From assembly GCA_963676845.2 (NCBI GenBank), contig CAXXKK010000033.1, positions 1 to 64,000 on the forward strand: DNA of 64,000 nt. The letters run 5' to 3'. Under the pieces are notes generated by a model, which saw nothing but the letters and a program-made list of their open reading frames with translations, was not told where the DNA came from and made no database searches. Made by a program: the position numbers and the translations under genes. Positions 52,108-61,858 of the stretch are shown here, in pieces (positions within the stretch are counted from its first letter, which is position 1; each line of letters opens with the position of its first letter). The DNA comes from G963662675 sp963676845 (GTDB lineage: Bacteria; Bacteroidota; Bacteroidia; Bacteroidales; Prolixibacteraceae).

Positions 52108-53538
52108 ATGAGTCTGTCCAAAGACAAGAAATATCTTTTTATTTTTATTGTAGTTGCAATTCTTTGGCGTTTAGCCAGTTTCTTTCCAAGTGTGCTTGAC
52201 CATGATGAGTCAACTTATCTAATAATGGGAAGGGATATTTTGCAGGGGAAAGCTTTATACGTTGATGTTATTGATAGTAAGCCTGCGGGGATATTTTTAA
52301 TTTTTACATTTCTACAATTTGTTTTTGGATATTCTATTTTTTTAAAGAGATTGTTTGTTGCTATTCTTGTTGGACTTACAGCATATTTTCTAAAAAAGGC
52401 ATCGTTTAAGCTTTTTAAGAATGACAGAGTTGCAATAGCAACAGGGTTCATTTATATTTTTTATACATCCTTGTGGAGCCGAATAGGGTTGTCTCCAAAT
52501 ACGGAGGTACTTTTCAACTTTTTTACTGCTTCATCTTTGCTTCTGTTTTTTAATAAAACGACTTTAAATTATTGGTTTGCCGGGCTTTTACTGGGGCTGG
52601 GATTTATAATTCAATATATGGTTTTGCTGGATTTTGTGGCGCTTTCATCCTTTATGTTATACCAGGAGTTGAAGCGGAACAATTGGGAAATTACACTGAA
52701 AGATTTCATCCCATATTTTTTGTCGGGAATAGGATTTATGCTTCCATTTGGTTTATTGAACCTCTATTTTTATTTGGGTGATCATTTTGAAGCATTTCGG
52801 TTTATTACCTACGAATTTCCAATGAGATATACATCTGATGGTGAATTCATGAATTTTTTATCTCTGATGCTTGATTATATTGCAAGATTCTTACCTGTTT
52901 CTTTTTTATTGTTTTACGTATTGTTCTCCAAAAAGACATTGCTGAAAGGATGGCAAAAGCATTTTTTGATATACTGGATGATTGCAGTTTTGATAGCTGT
53001 TTATTTGCCGGGAAAAGGTTTTGGACATTATGCTGTTCAGTTAATGATTCCGTCCAGTATTATTGTTGGTTTGGCATTTCATGTTGATTTTAAGTTCGAT
53101 AAGATTTCCGCAAAAATCTACAGAGGAAAAGGAGCAACAACTTTGCTTATTGTGTTTTTGATTGTTCTGCAGTTGATTAGTATAATTGGGAAAATTACAA
53201 CTGATGAACGACCAAGGGATATTGCGAAATATTTGAAGGAGCATATGGACGACGATGATTTTGTATATATGTCAAATTCTCATCATATTGTATACTATTT
53301 ACTTAGGCAGGAATGTCCAACTCCATATGTGCATTCTTCCATATTGAGCAGATCTGACCATTGTTATGCTTTCAATGTTGATCCGGAGCAGGAAGTTAAA
53401 CGAATTATTGACGAAAAACCGGCATATATTGTTATAAAACAGCCATTTGAAATTGTTAAAAATGCAATTGCCGATGAATATGAACTGGAAACGACTTTTG
53501 AGGATGATTTAATGCAGGTTTATCGTCGGAAAGATTAA
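52108..53538 (+). CDS. GT39-like membrane glycosyltransferase
   Basis: A 476-residue protein with about ten hydrophobic helices and a soluble C-terminal end. The first periplasmic loop has FFPSVLDHDESTYLIMGRDI and LYVDVIDSKPAG, the acidic motif of ArnT/PMT-type transferases (family GT39 and relatives) that use polyprenyl-phosphate sugars. C-terminal residues 390-476 read RDIAKYLKEHMDDDDFVYMS, typical of such enzymes. The acceptor and sugar cannot be told. It stands downstream of clpB after a terminator. Confidence 0.8.
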   Translation: MSLSKDKKYLFIFIVVAILWRLASFFPSVLDHDESTYLIMGRDILQGKALYVDVIDSKPAGIFLIFTFLQFVFGYSIFLKRLFVAILVGLTAYFLKKASFKLFKNDRVAIATGFIYIFYTSLWSRIGLSPNTEVLFNFFTASSLLLFFNKTTLNYWFAGLLLGLGFIIQYMVLLDFVALSSFMLYQELKRNNWEITLKDFIPYFLSGIGFMLPFGLLNLYFYLGDHFEAFRFITYEFPMRYTSDGEFMNFLSLMLDYIARFLPVSFLLFYVLFSKKTLLKGWQKHFLIYWMIAVLIAVYLPGKGFGHYAVQLMIPSSIIVGLAFHVDFKFDKISAKIYRGKGATTLLIVFLIVLQLISIIGKITTDERPRDIAKYLKEHMDDDDFVYMSNSHHIVYYLLRQECPTPYVHSSILSRSDHCYAFNVDPEQEVKRIIDEKPAYIVIKQPFEIVKNAIADEYELETTFEDDLMQVYRRKD

Positions 53539-54408
53539 TTATTCTCTTTCTCCACAAATTTCAGAAAAGCACGCTTTTATTGTAGGGTATTTAAATTGAA
53601 AATTGCTTTCAATTAAGCGCTTGGGGTGAACAATTGGATTATCTAACATTAGACTTGCTGCTTTCCCGAAAAGCATTTTAAGAGCAAAAGCAGGTGTGCT
53701 AATAAAAGCAGGTTTATTTAATGTTTTCGCTAAAGCTTTTGTGAATTCAGCATTTGTAATGTGTTGTGGTGTAACCAGGTTGTAAGTACCTTCAAATGCA
53801 GGTTCGTTAATGCTGGCATTAAATGCAGAAATTAAGTCCTCAATATGAATGTATGGGAATGCTTGTTTGCCATTGCCAATATTTCCGCCAACCCCAAGTT
53901 TGAATACAGGAAGTATCTTTTTTATAGTCTGGGATTCTTTTCCAAGTACTACTCCCAGCCTGAAAATTACCCTTCTGATTCCTGTTGCTAAATCATCAGA
54001 AGCTTTTTCCCAGTCTTGAACAACCTGCCCAACAAACTCATTGTTAAAATCGGTGCTGTTTTCATTGTGCACTATTCCATTTTTATAAATCCCAACAGCC
54101 GAGGCTGAAATAAAAACCTTGGGTTTTGACTGTTTGGGTAAAATATTGATAGCTGCAATTAGGTTTTTTGTTGTTTGAACCCTGCTTTGATAAATTAAGT
54201 CCTTTTTAGCCGGAGTCCATCTTTGCAAAATCGGTGCACCTGCCAGATTAATAACAGCATCTGTTTTTACAAGATATTCTGCCAGATCATCTGTATTACC
54301 ATAAAGAAGCTTTCGGCTAACTGGTTTTACATGATGACCATTTTCCTGCAAGAAAGAAGTCAATTTTTTGCCGATATATCCATTTGAACCTGTAACTGCT
54401 ATAATCAT
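53539..54408 (-). CDS. TIGR01777 family epimerase (SDR39U1/YfcH type)
   Basis: A 289-residue extended short-chain dehydrogenase. The NAD(P) motif is VTGSNGYIGKKLTSFL (about 4-19); VINLAGAPILQRWTPAKKD, VFISASAVGIYKNG and FRLGVVLGKESQTIKKILPVFKLGVGG are the marks of the TIGR01777 group, as is PYIHIEDLISAF. The active-site tyrosine lies in SAVGIY. The natural substrate is unknown. Its stop directly abuts that of the opposite glycosyltransferase gene. Confidence 0.92.
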   Translation of the reverse strand: MIIAVTGSNGYIGKKLTSFLQENGHHVKPVSRKLLYGNTDDLAEYLVKTDAVINLAGAPILQRWTPAKKDLIYQSRVQTTKNLIAAINILPKQSKPKVFISASAVGIYKNGIVHNENSTDFNNEFVGQVVQDWEKASDDLATGIRRVIFRLGVVLGKESQTIKKILPVFKLGVGGNIGNGKQAFPYIHIEDLISAFNASINEPAFEGTYNLVTPQHITNAEFTKALAKTLNKPAFISTPAFALKMLFGKAASLMLDNPIVHPKRLIESNFQFKYPTIKACFSEICGERE

Positions 54409-54532
54409 AACTTGTTGGGTCTTTCTATATTAATATTAGACAATTATTTCTTTTAAAAGTTTTTCCACATTCGGAAAATCAGATGAACTAATTCCCGTTA
54501 TTATATTTAGTTTTGAAAGAAATTTGATTTTT

Positions 54533-56923
54533 ATGGCAGCTGCAAAAAGCTCTAAGAAGAAGACTACAACTAAGAAAAAGCCTACGAAGAGGAAAAAGAA
54601 AAAGTCAGGTTCAAAACGATTTTGGCTTATCCTTTTTAATTTATTTTTAATAGGTCTTATTTTCTTTTCAATATTCTTTTTTACAGTTTACCTTGGTTTT
54701 TTAGGAAACGTTCCTACTCGGTCACAACTTCACGATATAAAAAATGCACAGGCAACAGAAGTGCTTTCTGCTGATGGCAAATTATTGGGCAGGTATTACC
54801 TGGAAAACAGAAGTGATGTTAGTTATGATGAAATTTCGCCCAATGTAATTCATGCTTTGGTTGCTACAGAGGATTCCCGATTTTATGAGCACCGGGGAAT
54901 TGATGAAATAGCTCTTTTACGGGTTTTATTTAAATCAGTATTGCTCCGCAATAGTAGTGCCGGAGGAGGTAGTACTTTAAGTCAGCAGTTAGCTAAGAAC
55001 TTATTTCCTCGTGAAGATTTATGGGTTTTCTCCATGCCGGTTAATAAACTTCGGGAAGCAATTATCGCCTATAGGCTGGAGCGGATTTATTCGAAGGATG
55101 AAATCCTGACCTTATATTTAAATACAGTTCCTTTTGGTGAGAATATTTTTGGTATTGAATTGGCGGCAGAGCGGTTTTTTAACAAGAAGCCCAAAAATCT
55201 GACCGTTGATGAGTCGGCTGTTTTAATTGGTATGTTGAAAGCCAATAATTCATACAACCCTCGATTGCATCCGGAACGTTCTTTGGAACGTCGCAATGTG
55301 GTCATTGGGCAAATGGTAAAGTATGAATATTTAAGCGAAGAAGAAGGAGGAACATTTAAAGCAAAACCATTGGGGCTTGATTATCGGGTTGTGTCATATA
55401 ATGAAGGACCTGCGCCTTACTTTTTGGAAATGCTTGAACCTGAATTGCAGGAATGGTGCAATGAACATACGAAGCCAAACGGTGATCCCTATAATCTTTA
55501 TACCGACGGATTAGTTGTTGAGACTACTCTGAATTACGATTTTCAGACTTATGCACAGCAATCGGTAAAAGAGTACATGGCTAATCTGCAAAAGGTTTTT
55601 GATTCACATTGGAGTGGAAGGGAACCATGGGAAAATAATTCGTCCATATTGCAGCGGGCTATAAGACAAAGCGACCGTTATCGTAAAATGTCTGCAAATG
55701 GAAAAACAGAAGATGAAATTACTGCTGCATTCAATCAAAAAGTAGAAACATCTCTGTTTACCTGGAACGGAGTTAAACAGGTTGAAACGACTCCGTTGGA
55801 TTCACTGAAGCATTATTTAAAGATGCTTAATGCCGGATTTATTGCTGTTGAACCTCAATCGGGAGAACTAAAAGCCTGGGTGGGTGGAATCAATTTTCGA
55901 TATTTTCAGTACGACCATGTAAATGCAGCAAGACAGTCTGGATCAACATTTAAGCCTTTCGTTTATTTATCTGCATTGGAAAACGGGTTAAGTCCTTATG
56001 ATTATTATTCAAACGAGAAGAAAGTATATAAAGATTACCAGAATTGGTCTCCCCGAAATTCGCATGACGACTATGAAGGCTATTATTCCATGGAAGGAGC
56101 TTTAGCTGAATCTATAAATACCGTGGCTGTTGATGTTCTGATGCAAACCGGAGTTGATCAGGTTATTGAAACAGCAGAGAATTTAGGGATTAACAGTGAT
56201 CTGGCAGAATATCCATCTCTGGCATTGGGGGTATCTTCAATTAGTTTAAAGGAGATGGTAACTGCATATTCTACAATTTTGAATGAGGGAAAATATCTGG
56301 AGCCAAATTATCTGATTTCTATTAAGGATAGTCAAGGTAGTTTGTTGGCTGATTTTAAAACGCCAACAATGCGAAATACCGGGCTTAATGAAGAGAATTG
56401 CCGGATTTTAGTGCATATGCTTGAATCTGTAATAGATGAAGGAACCGGTAAAGCTATTCGGTCAACCTATGGTATTTCAGGTGATTTTGCAGGGAAAACA
56501 GGAACTACTCAGGATCAGTCTGATGGATGGTTTATTGGAATGAGTCCAGACTTGGTAGCAGGGTGTTGGGTTGGTGCTGATGATCCCGGGATTCATTTCA
56601 GGACGATAACCTATGGGCAGGGAGCATATATGGCATTGCCTATTGTCGGTAAATTCTTTCATAAAATATATCGTGATTCCCGTTATTCAGACATGAGGTA
56701 TTCAACATTTAAACAACCATCATCTGGTGTTTTAGCTAAACTTGAAATACCTTCTCACATAAATAAACTTACTGAAAAGCCGGAAGAACAAGGATTCTGG
56801 GAATCTATATTTGGAGGAAAGGACCCGACTACTGTAGATGAGCAGAAACCAGTTGAAGAAGATGAAGAGCAAAAACCGAAAATTTGGGAAACAATTAAAA
56901 ATATTTTCAAAAAGAAAAAATAG
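54533..56923 (+). CDS. Penicillin-binding protein 1A (transglycosylase and transpeptidase)
   Basis: About 796 residues from the ATG at 54533. A lysine-rich cytoplasmic start (SSKKKTTTKKKPTKRKKKK) leads into one helix (about 32-60). The GT51 domain has VATEDSRFYEHRGID with the catalytic glutamate, GGSTLSQQLAKNLF and RIYSKDEILTLYLN. The transpeptidase has SxxK in RQSGSTFKPF (about 470), SxN in ESINTVAVD and KTG in AGKTGTTQDQSDG. It polymerises and crosslinks peptidoglycan. A charged C-terminal tail follows (EKPEEQGFWESIFGG to KKK). Confidence 0.95.
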   Translation: MAAAKSSKKKTTTKKKPTKRKKKKSGSKRFWLILFNLFLIGLIFFSIFFFTVYLGFLGNVPTRSQLHDIKNAQATEVLSADGKLLGRYYLENRSDVSYDEISPNVIHALVATEDSRFYEHRGIDEIALLRVLFKSVLLRNSSAGGGSTLSQQLAKNLFPREDLWVFSMPVNKLREAIIAYRLERIYSKDEILTLYLNTVPFGENIFGIELAAERFFNKKPKNLTVDESAVLIGMLKANNSYNPRLHPERSLERRNVVIGQMVKYEYLSEEEGGTFKAKPLGLDYRVVSYNEGPAPYFLEMLEPELQEWCNEHTKPNGDPYNLYTDGLVVETTLNYDFQTYAQQSVKEYMANLQKVFDSHWSGREPWENNSSILQRAIRQSDRYRKMSANGKTEDEITAAFNQKVETSLFTWNGVKQVETTPLDSLKHYLKMLNAGFIAVEPQSGELKAWVGGINFRYFQYDHVNAARQSGSTFKPFVYLSALENGLSPYDYYSNEKKVYKDYQNWSPRNSHDDYEGYYSMEGALAESINTVAVDVLMQTGVDQVIETAENLGINSDLAEYPSLALGVSSISLKEMVTAYSTILNEGKYLEPNYLISIKDSQGSLLADFKTPTMRNTGLNEENCRILVHMLESVIDEGTGKAIRSTYGISGDFAGKTGTTQDQSDGWFIGMSPDLVAGCWVGADDPGIHFRTITYGQGAYMALPIVGKFFHKIYRDSRYSDMRYSTFKQPSSGVLAKLEIPSHINKLTEKPEEQGFWESIFGGKDPTTVDEQKPVEEDEEQKPKIWETIKNIFKKKK

Positions 56924-56964
56924 AATCTTAACTTATTTTTTCTTCATTTCCTTAAATTAGCTTC

Positions 56965-58743
56965 ATGCAGAAAAGAGCTCCTTTAATTGTTCGGTTTCAT
57001 CGCTGGCGTTTGCGAAATATTAGTGAGCGTAGGTTTGTTGTTATTTTAAGTGTTTTCATTGGTTTAATAGTTGGGATGGCTGCAACAGTAATTAAAAATT
57101 CTGTTTGGCTGGCACAGGATCTACTCGAAAGCTTTACGACTCAAGATAACTCAAACTACATTTATGTTATTCTTCCTTTTATTGGAATTTCACTTGTTAT
57201 TCTGTTTGTGAAGTTTGTTATAAAAAGTCCTGTTCGTCATGGTATTCCCAATGTATTACACAGTATTTCGGAAAGAGAAGGAGAGTTAAGCCGTCACAAT
57301 CTTTTTTCATCCATTGTTACCAGTACTCTAACCGTTGGTTTTGGAGGTTCTGTTGGTTTGGAAGGACCTACTGTTGCAACCGGTGCCGCCTATGGCTCCT
57401 GGATGTCAAAGGTATTCAGGTTAAATTATAAGTATACGATTCTAATGCTATCCTGCTCTTGTGCAGCAGCGATGGCTGCAATCTTTAAAGCTCCAATTGC
57501 TGCTATTGTTTTTGCTGTTGAAGTTATAATGATAGAGCTGACCACATTTTCGTTAGTTCCTCTTTTGTTGTCTTCGTCATCTGCGGTGGTGACTTCTTAC
57601 TTTTTTATGGGGCAGGATGTTCTTTATCCTTTCTCTGTTGAAAATACTTTTGTTATTGAAGATCTTCCATTTTATATCTTATTAGGAATTGTAGCAGGTT
57701 TGGTTTCAGCATATTTTACTAAAGTTTACATCTATATTTCGGCCATTTTCGAGAAGATAAAAAGTTTATGGACACGCCTTATGTTGGGTGGTTTGACTTT
57801 AGGTGTATTGGTTTTCCTTTTCCCTGCATTATATGGTGAGGGATATGAAGCTATAAATCTTTGCCTTGAAGGTGATACCGAATATCTTTTTAATAATTCA
57901 ATTTTTTATGGATTGGAAGATAACTTTTGGGTGATGTTGGCTTTGATGATCACTATCATTCTTTTAAAGATTGTTGCTACATCTCTTACGTTTGGAAGTG
58001 GAGGAGTTGGAGGTGTTTTTGCTCCAACATTATTTACAGGAGTAAATACAGGGATGGTATTTGCTTTGTTGTTAAACCAGTTTGGCAGTTTTACAATTGA
58101 CAAAAATAACTTCGCTTTGATTGGCATGTCCGGGCTTATTGCTGGGGTCCTTCAAGCTCCTCTTACGGGAATATTTCTTATTGCTGACATCTCTGGCGGC
58201 TATCAATTGTTCGTTCCTCTTATGATTACAGCAACTTTTTCATATGTAACAGTGAAGGCATTTTCTCCTAATTCAGTATATCACTTCCAGTTAGCTCAGC
58301 GTCGTGAGTTAATGACTCATGACAAAGACAAGAATGTGTTAAAAATGATGCGAGTTCGTAAGCTAGTTGAGACGGACTTTTTAACTTTGTCCCCTGAAGC
58401 TACACTTCGAGACTTAACAGAGGCTATTTCTGTAGCTCACCGCAATATTTTTCCTATTGTAGATGAAAATGGATATTTAAAGGGGATGGTAAAGATGGAT
58501 GATATCCGTCACTTGATTTTTAAGCAGGAGTTATATGATACGCTTAAAGTAAGTAAGTTAATGTACCTTCCTGAGCATTTTATTTCTACACAAGATTCAA
58601 TGGATATGGTGGTTGAGAAGTTTGAGAGTAGTGGCCGTTTTAACTTGGCTGTAATTGATGACGGTAAGTATATCGGATTCATTTCCAGGGCAAGGGTGTT
58701 TTCATCGTACCGAAAAACAATGAGTCATTTCTCACATGATTAA
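56965..58743 (+). CDS. ClC-type chloride channel or antiporter with CBS pair, first copy
   Basis: A 592-residue ClC protein: about 18 membrane helices, then two CBS domains (about 450-592; NIFPIVDENGYLKGMVKMDD and FNLAVIDDGKYIGFISRARVF). The gating glutamate is E133 in GGSVGLEGPTVATG, and GGVGGVFAPTLF forms the second filter loop. The first filter motif is RHGIPNV instead of GSGIP, so the central serine is replaced, as in some anion-selective variants. The gene overlaps the second ClC gene by 8 bases, which implies coupled translation and perhaps a heterodimer. Confidence 0.93.
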   Translation: MQKRAPLIVRFHRWRLRNISERRFVVILSVFIGLIVGMAATVIKNSVWLAQDLLESFTTQDNSNYIYVILPFIGISLVILFVKFVIKSPVRHGIPNVLHSISEREGELSRHNLFSSIVTSTLTVGFGGSVGLEGPTVATGAAYGSWMSKVFRLNYKYTILMLSCSCAAAMAAIFKAPIAAIVFAVEVIMIELTTFSLVPLLLSSSSAVVTSYFFMGQDVLYPFSVENTFVIEDLPFYILLGIVAGLVSAYFTKVYIYISAIFEKIKSLWTRLMLGGLTLGVLVFLFPALYGEGYEAINLCLEGDTEYLFNNSIFYGLEDNFWVMLALMITIILLKIVATSLTFGSGGVGGVFAPTLFTGVNTGMVFALLLNQFGSFTIDKNNFALIGMSGLIAGVLQAPLTGIFLIADISGGYQLFVPLMITATFSYVTVKAFSPNSVYHFQLAQRRELMTHDKDKNVLKMMRVRKLVETDFLTLSPEATLRDLTEAISVAHRNIFPIVDENGYLKGMVKMDDIRHLIFKQELYDTLKVSKLMYLPEHFISTQDSMDMVVEKFESSGRFNLAVIDDGKYIGFISRARVFSSYRKTMSHFSHD

Positions 58744-60520
58744 AAAATATTTTATGGCAGTTGATACAAATAGATGGAGTCTGGTGGTAAAGAAGATGAT
58801 GGGAGATAAAAAAATTTATTGGTTAAGCTTTTTTATCGGATTAATTAGTGGAACGGCTGCTTTAATTCTTAAAAATCTGGTTCATTTTGTAGGAGAGAGT
58901 CTTGTCGGAAGCATACGGGAATCAAGCGATAACTATCTCTTTCTGGCTTTCCCTGTTGTTGGAATTCTTGTTACTGTTTTAATTATAAAGGTATTTATAA
59001 AGGATGATCTTGGTCATGGTGTTTCGAAGGTTTTAGCTTCAATTAGTTTGAAAAAAGGAAAACTAAAGGCTCATCATACTTTTTCGAGTATGATTACCAG
59101 TAGCTTTACCATTGGCTTTGGTGGTTCAGTGGGAGCGGAGGCTCCAGTGGTATTAACAGGTGCTGCAATTGGCTCAAATTTATCTAAGTTTTTTAAGTTG
59201 AGTTATACAGATACAATGCTGTTATTAGGCTGTGGGGCTACAGGTGCCATTGCCGGTATTTTTAAGGCACCATTAGCTGGTATCGTTTTTACTCTGGAAG
59301 TACTTATGTTGGATTTAACTATGTCATCGTTATTGCCACTTCTTTTGTCTGGGATTACAGCTGGAGCATTGGCTTATTTTTTTATGGGTGATGAGGTTCT
59401 GTTCACTTTTAAATTAGTTAATACTTTCGATTCATCGAATATTCCTTTTTATCTTATTTTGGGGATTTTTTCAGGTTTGGTATCCCTGTATTTTACTCGG
59501 ATGACCATGTTTATGGAGAGTCTGTTTAAGAAAATTAATAACTTGGCTGTTAAGATTTTAACAGGAGGTGTTATTCTTGGTTTGCTAATCTTTATTTTTC
59601 CTCCATTCTGGGGTGAAGGTTATACTTCAATTAATAAAGTTTTTAATGGTTTAGATTCGCAATTGCTTGAAAACTCGTTATTCACCAATTTTGTGGATAA
59701 TCCTTGGTTTCTAGTTGCATTTTTATTTCTATTGGTCATTTTTAAAGTATTTGCAACAACTGCAACAACTGCATCTGGAGGTGTTGGTGGTATATTCGCT
59801 CCTACTTTATTTGTTGGTGCAATGGCAGGGTATTTTGTAGCGACAGTAGTGAATTTGACAATGGGAACTAATCTTCCTGCAGATAATTTTGCTTTGGCAG
59901 GAATGGGTGCAATGATGGCTGGAGTAATGCATGCACCTCTTTTGGGTATTTTCTTAACAGCAGAAATTACAGGTGGCTATCAGTTATTTTATCCATTAAT
60001 AATTTCAGCTACAGCATCTTATTTAACTATTATTCAATTTGAACCCTATTCAATTTATACTAAACGACTGGCTTTGGATGGTCAGTTGGTTACCCATCAT
60101 AAAGATAAGGCTGCCCTTCATTTTATGGAGGTTCAAAAACTAATTGAAAAGGATTTTGAGGTCGTCTCTCCGGAGGCTACCTTAGGTGATCTGACTAAGG
60201 TGATTGCCCGGTCTCAGCGCAACTTATTTCCGGTTGTGGATAAAGAAGGATATTTAAAGGGTATGATTAAAATGAATGACATTCGTGAGTTAATTTTTAA
60301 ACATGAACTTTATGATCAGGTTTTTGTGAAAGATTTGATGTACATGCCCGAATTTTACATTTCTCCTAGAGATACAATGCACACGGTTGCTGCAAAATTT
60401 GAAACCAGTGGTCGTTATAATCTGGCCGTTATTGATAAAGGAAAGTACATCGGTTTTATTTCACGTGCACGCGTGTTCTCGGATTATCGCTATACCATGC
60501 GTACTTTATCGCACGATTAA
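58736..60520 (+). CDS. ClC-type chloride channel or antiporter with CBS pair, second copy
   Basis: A 594-residue paralog of the upstream gene with the same domains. Gating glutamate E135 lies in GGSVGAEAPVVLTG (GAEAP in place of GLEGP); the filter loop is GGVGGIFAPTLFVG; the first filter motif is LGHGVSKVL. The CBS pair (NLFPVVDKEGYLKGMIKMND; YNLAVIDKGKYIGFISRARVF) is nearly the same as in the first copy. The shared start-stop overlap and clear similarity show a tandem duplication that has since diverged in the filter. Confidence 0.93.
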   Translation: MIKKYFMAVDTNRWSLVVKKMMGDKKIYWLSFFIGLISGTAALILKNLVHFVGESLVGSIRESSDNYLFLAFPVVGILVTVLIIKVFIKDDLGHGVSKVLASISLKKGKLKAHHTFSSMITSSFTIGFGGSVGAEAPVVLTGAAIGSNLSKFFKLSYTDTMLLLGCGATGAIAGIFKAPLAGIVFTLEVLMLDLTMSSLLPLLLSGITAGALAYFFMGDEVLFTFKLVNTFDSSNIPFYLILGIFSGLVSLYFTRMTMFMESLFKKINNLAVKILTGGVILGLLIFIFPPFWGEGYTSINKVFNGLDSQLLENSLFTNFVDNPWFLVAFLFLLVIFKVFATTATTASGGVGGIFAPTLFVGAMAGYFVATVVNLTMGTNLPADNFALAGMGAMMAGVMHAPLLGIFLTAEITGGYQLFYPLIISATASYLTIIQFEPYSIYTKRLALDGQLVTHHKDKAALHFMEVQKLIEKDFEVVSPEATLGDLTKVIARSQRNLFPVVDKEGYLKGMIKMNDIRELIFKHELYDQVFVKDLMYMPEFYISPRDTMHTVAAKFETSGRYNLAVIDKGKYIGFISRARVFSDYRYTMRTLSHD

Positions 60521-60551
60521 AATGTATTGTTCAAAACCTGACAATAAATGG

Positions 60552-60944
60552 TTAATTGAAATGCTTAAGGTTTAGTGAATAAATACCAATAAACAGGATT
60601 GTATATATGGTATTTGTTGTAGAGAACGAATTTCCACCCAACCACATAAGAGGAAGAAATAAAATAACTATTTGAGCCATTGAATAGAAAAAGAAACCTG
60701 CTTTTTGTTTTTTCCACATTTTTAGTGCTCCAATAAAAGAGATAAAATATAAAGTACCCAGGGATAAAAAGAAAAGTGACGAAGTGTTGTCCATGCTTGT
60801 TGCATTGGTGATATTCGTAATAAGCTCTTTGGCACTGTTGTAAAAGAGGGCAGAAAACCAATAAACCAGGGTTGCAATACTACTACCTATAAATGTTAGA
60901 GTTATTGCTGCCGAAAAAGTTATGGTGTGGTCTTTATATCTCAT
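60552..60944 (-). CDS. Small four-helix membrane protein
   Basis: A 130-residue protein with four hydrophobic segments (about 10-33, 58-75, 84-103, 106-125). It begins MRYKDHTITFSAAITLTFIG. No family is recognised, and no conserved motif is seen. It stands convergent to the second ClC gene, with 31 bases between, and upstream of it lies the terminator of the deacylase gene, so it is probably transcribed alone. Confidence 0.6.
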   Translation of the reverse strand: MRYKDHTITFSAAITLTFIGSSIATLVYWFSALFYNSAKELITNITNATSMDNTSSLFFLSLGTLYFISFIGALKMWKKQKAGFFFYSMAQIVILFLPLMWLGGNSFSTTNTIYTILFIGIYSLNLKHFN

Positions 60945-60994
60945 GATGAATTTCTAAATAGACAGATATTTATATTGTTACCAAAATTGTATAA

Positions 60995-61033
60995 AAAAAA
61001 GAAACCTCCAAAACTTTAGAGATTTCTTTTTAT
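60995..61033 (-). terminator. Terminator of the deacylase gene
   Basis: On the minus strand AAAGAAATCTC (61029 to 61019) pairs imperfectly with GAGGTTTCTTT and runs into a T-rich tract from the A8 at 60991-60998. Confidence 0.6.
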
Positions 61034-61049
61034 AAAGAAGTGTTTGCTT

Positions 61050-61523
61050 TTATGCAATTTTTGCATTTGAGAAACGTAGCACTACCGGCTCAACCAAATC
61101 TTCAAAATCAGCATATTTCATGCGGATTAGTTCTGTATGGGTGCCGGCATTAAATGCTATTTCTTCATCTCTTGCTAAACTTTCAGCTACATAAACTTCC
61201 ATTCCGTAAAGATTCCCAAATGGAGGCATAGCTCCAATTTCGCATTCTGGAAACATGTGTTTAAATTCCATTTCAGTGGCAATTTGAACATTCCTTGAGC
61301 CGGTTGTTTCTTTTAACGATTCAAGTTTTACCCGGTATGAAGCAGGTAGTACAGCCATGGCCATTCTTCCATCAAGTTTAACCATAACAGTCTTTGCCAG
61401 TTCTTTGCCTGAAATGTGTGTCGTTGCTGCAATTCTCTGGGCATTATAAGCTGCTGAGTGAGTGATTGTAGTGTACTCAATACTATTTTTGTCCAGAAAT
61501 TCTTTTAATTTTTTAATAGGCAT
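61050..61523 (-). CDS. YbaK/EbsC-type aminoacyl-tRNA deacylase
   Basis: A 157-residue protein of the YbaK/ProX group that removes wrongly charged amino acids from tRNA. The N-terminus reads FLDKNSIEYTTITHSAAYNAQRIA; the catalytic lysine region is GKELAKTVMVKLDGRMAMAVLPASYRV; EIGAMPPFGNLYGMEVYVAESL is the typical GxxPPFG loop. The substrate amino acid cannot be told. It is transcribed away from glyA. Confidence 0.9.
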   Translation of the reverse strand: MPIKKLKEFLDKNSIEYTTITHSAAYNAQRIAATTHISGKELAKTVMVKLDGRMAMAVLPASYRVKLESLKETTGSRNVQIATEMEFKHMFPECEIGAMPPFGNLYGMEVYVAESLARDEEIAFNAGTHTELIRMKYADFEDLVEPVVLRFSNAKIA

Positions 61524-61858
61524 AGATCATGATTTAAAGGATGAACTTCAGATGCATTTTTATACATCACATAACAATTAGGACAGAGCAGGTGAGGTTG
61601 ACTTGCTTGATAGAGGCTCTGTTTAAATTGTACTGGAAGTGGGTGTATCAAGTTACAAAAAAATGGCTTTGATTTTATTATTATACTGGCATGGTGTGAA
61701 TGAAGGTTGACAAGTTTAAAAATTATAGATGAAAGGAATTTTGTAGTTCCTGTAAGAACTAAAAAATTGTACCTTTGCGTTTTAATTTAATTTGAAGATC
61801 AGGTCATTTTTCAAATAAATTAGTACGAATAAATTTCAAAAATTTTGAATATAATCAT
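61524..61858. other. Divergent intergenic region between the deacylase gene and glyA
   Basis: A 335-base AT-rich spacer. Apart from the glyA -7 element at 61770-61777 I see no gene, riboswitch or strong hairpin. Confidence 0.6.
61770..61777 (+). promoter_or_regulatory. glyA: Promoter -7 element of glyA
   Basis: TACCTTTG followed by CG is an exact TAnnTTTG match in the form most typical of this phylum. TTTG at 61740-61743 is 26 bases upstream, longer than the usual spacing. The leader would be about 75 bases. Confidence 0.6.
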
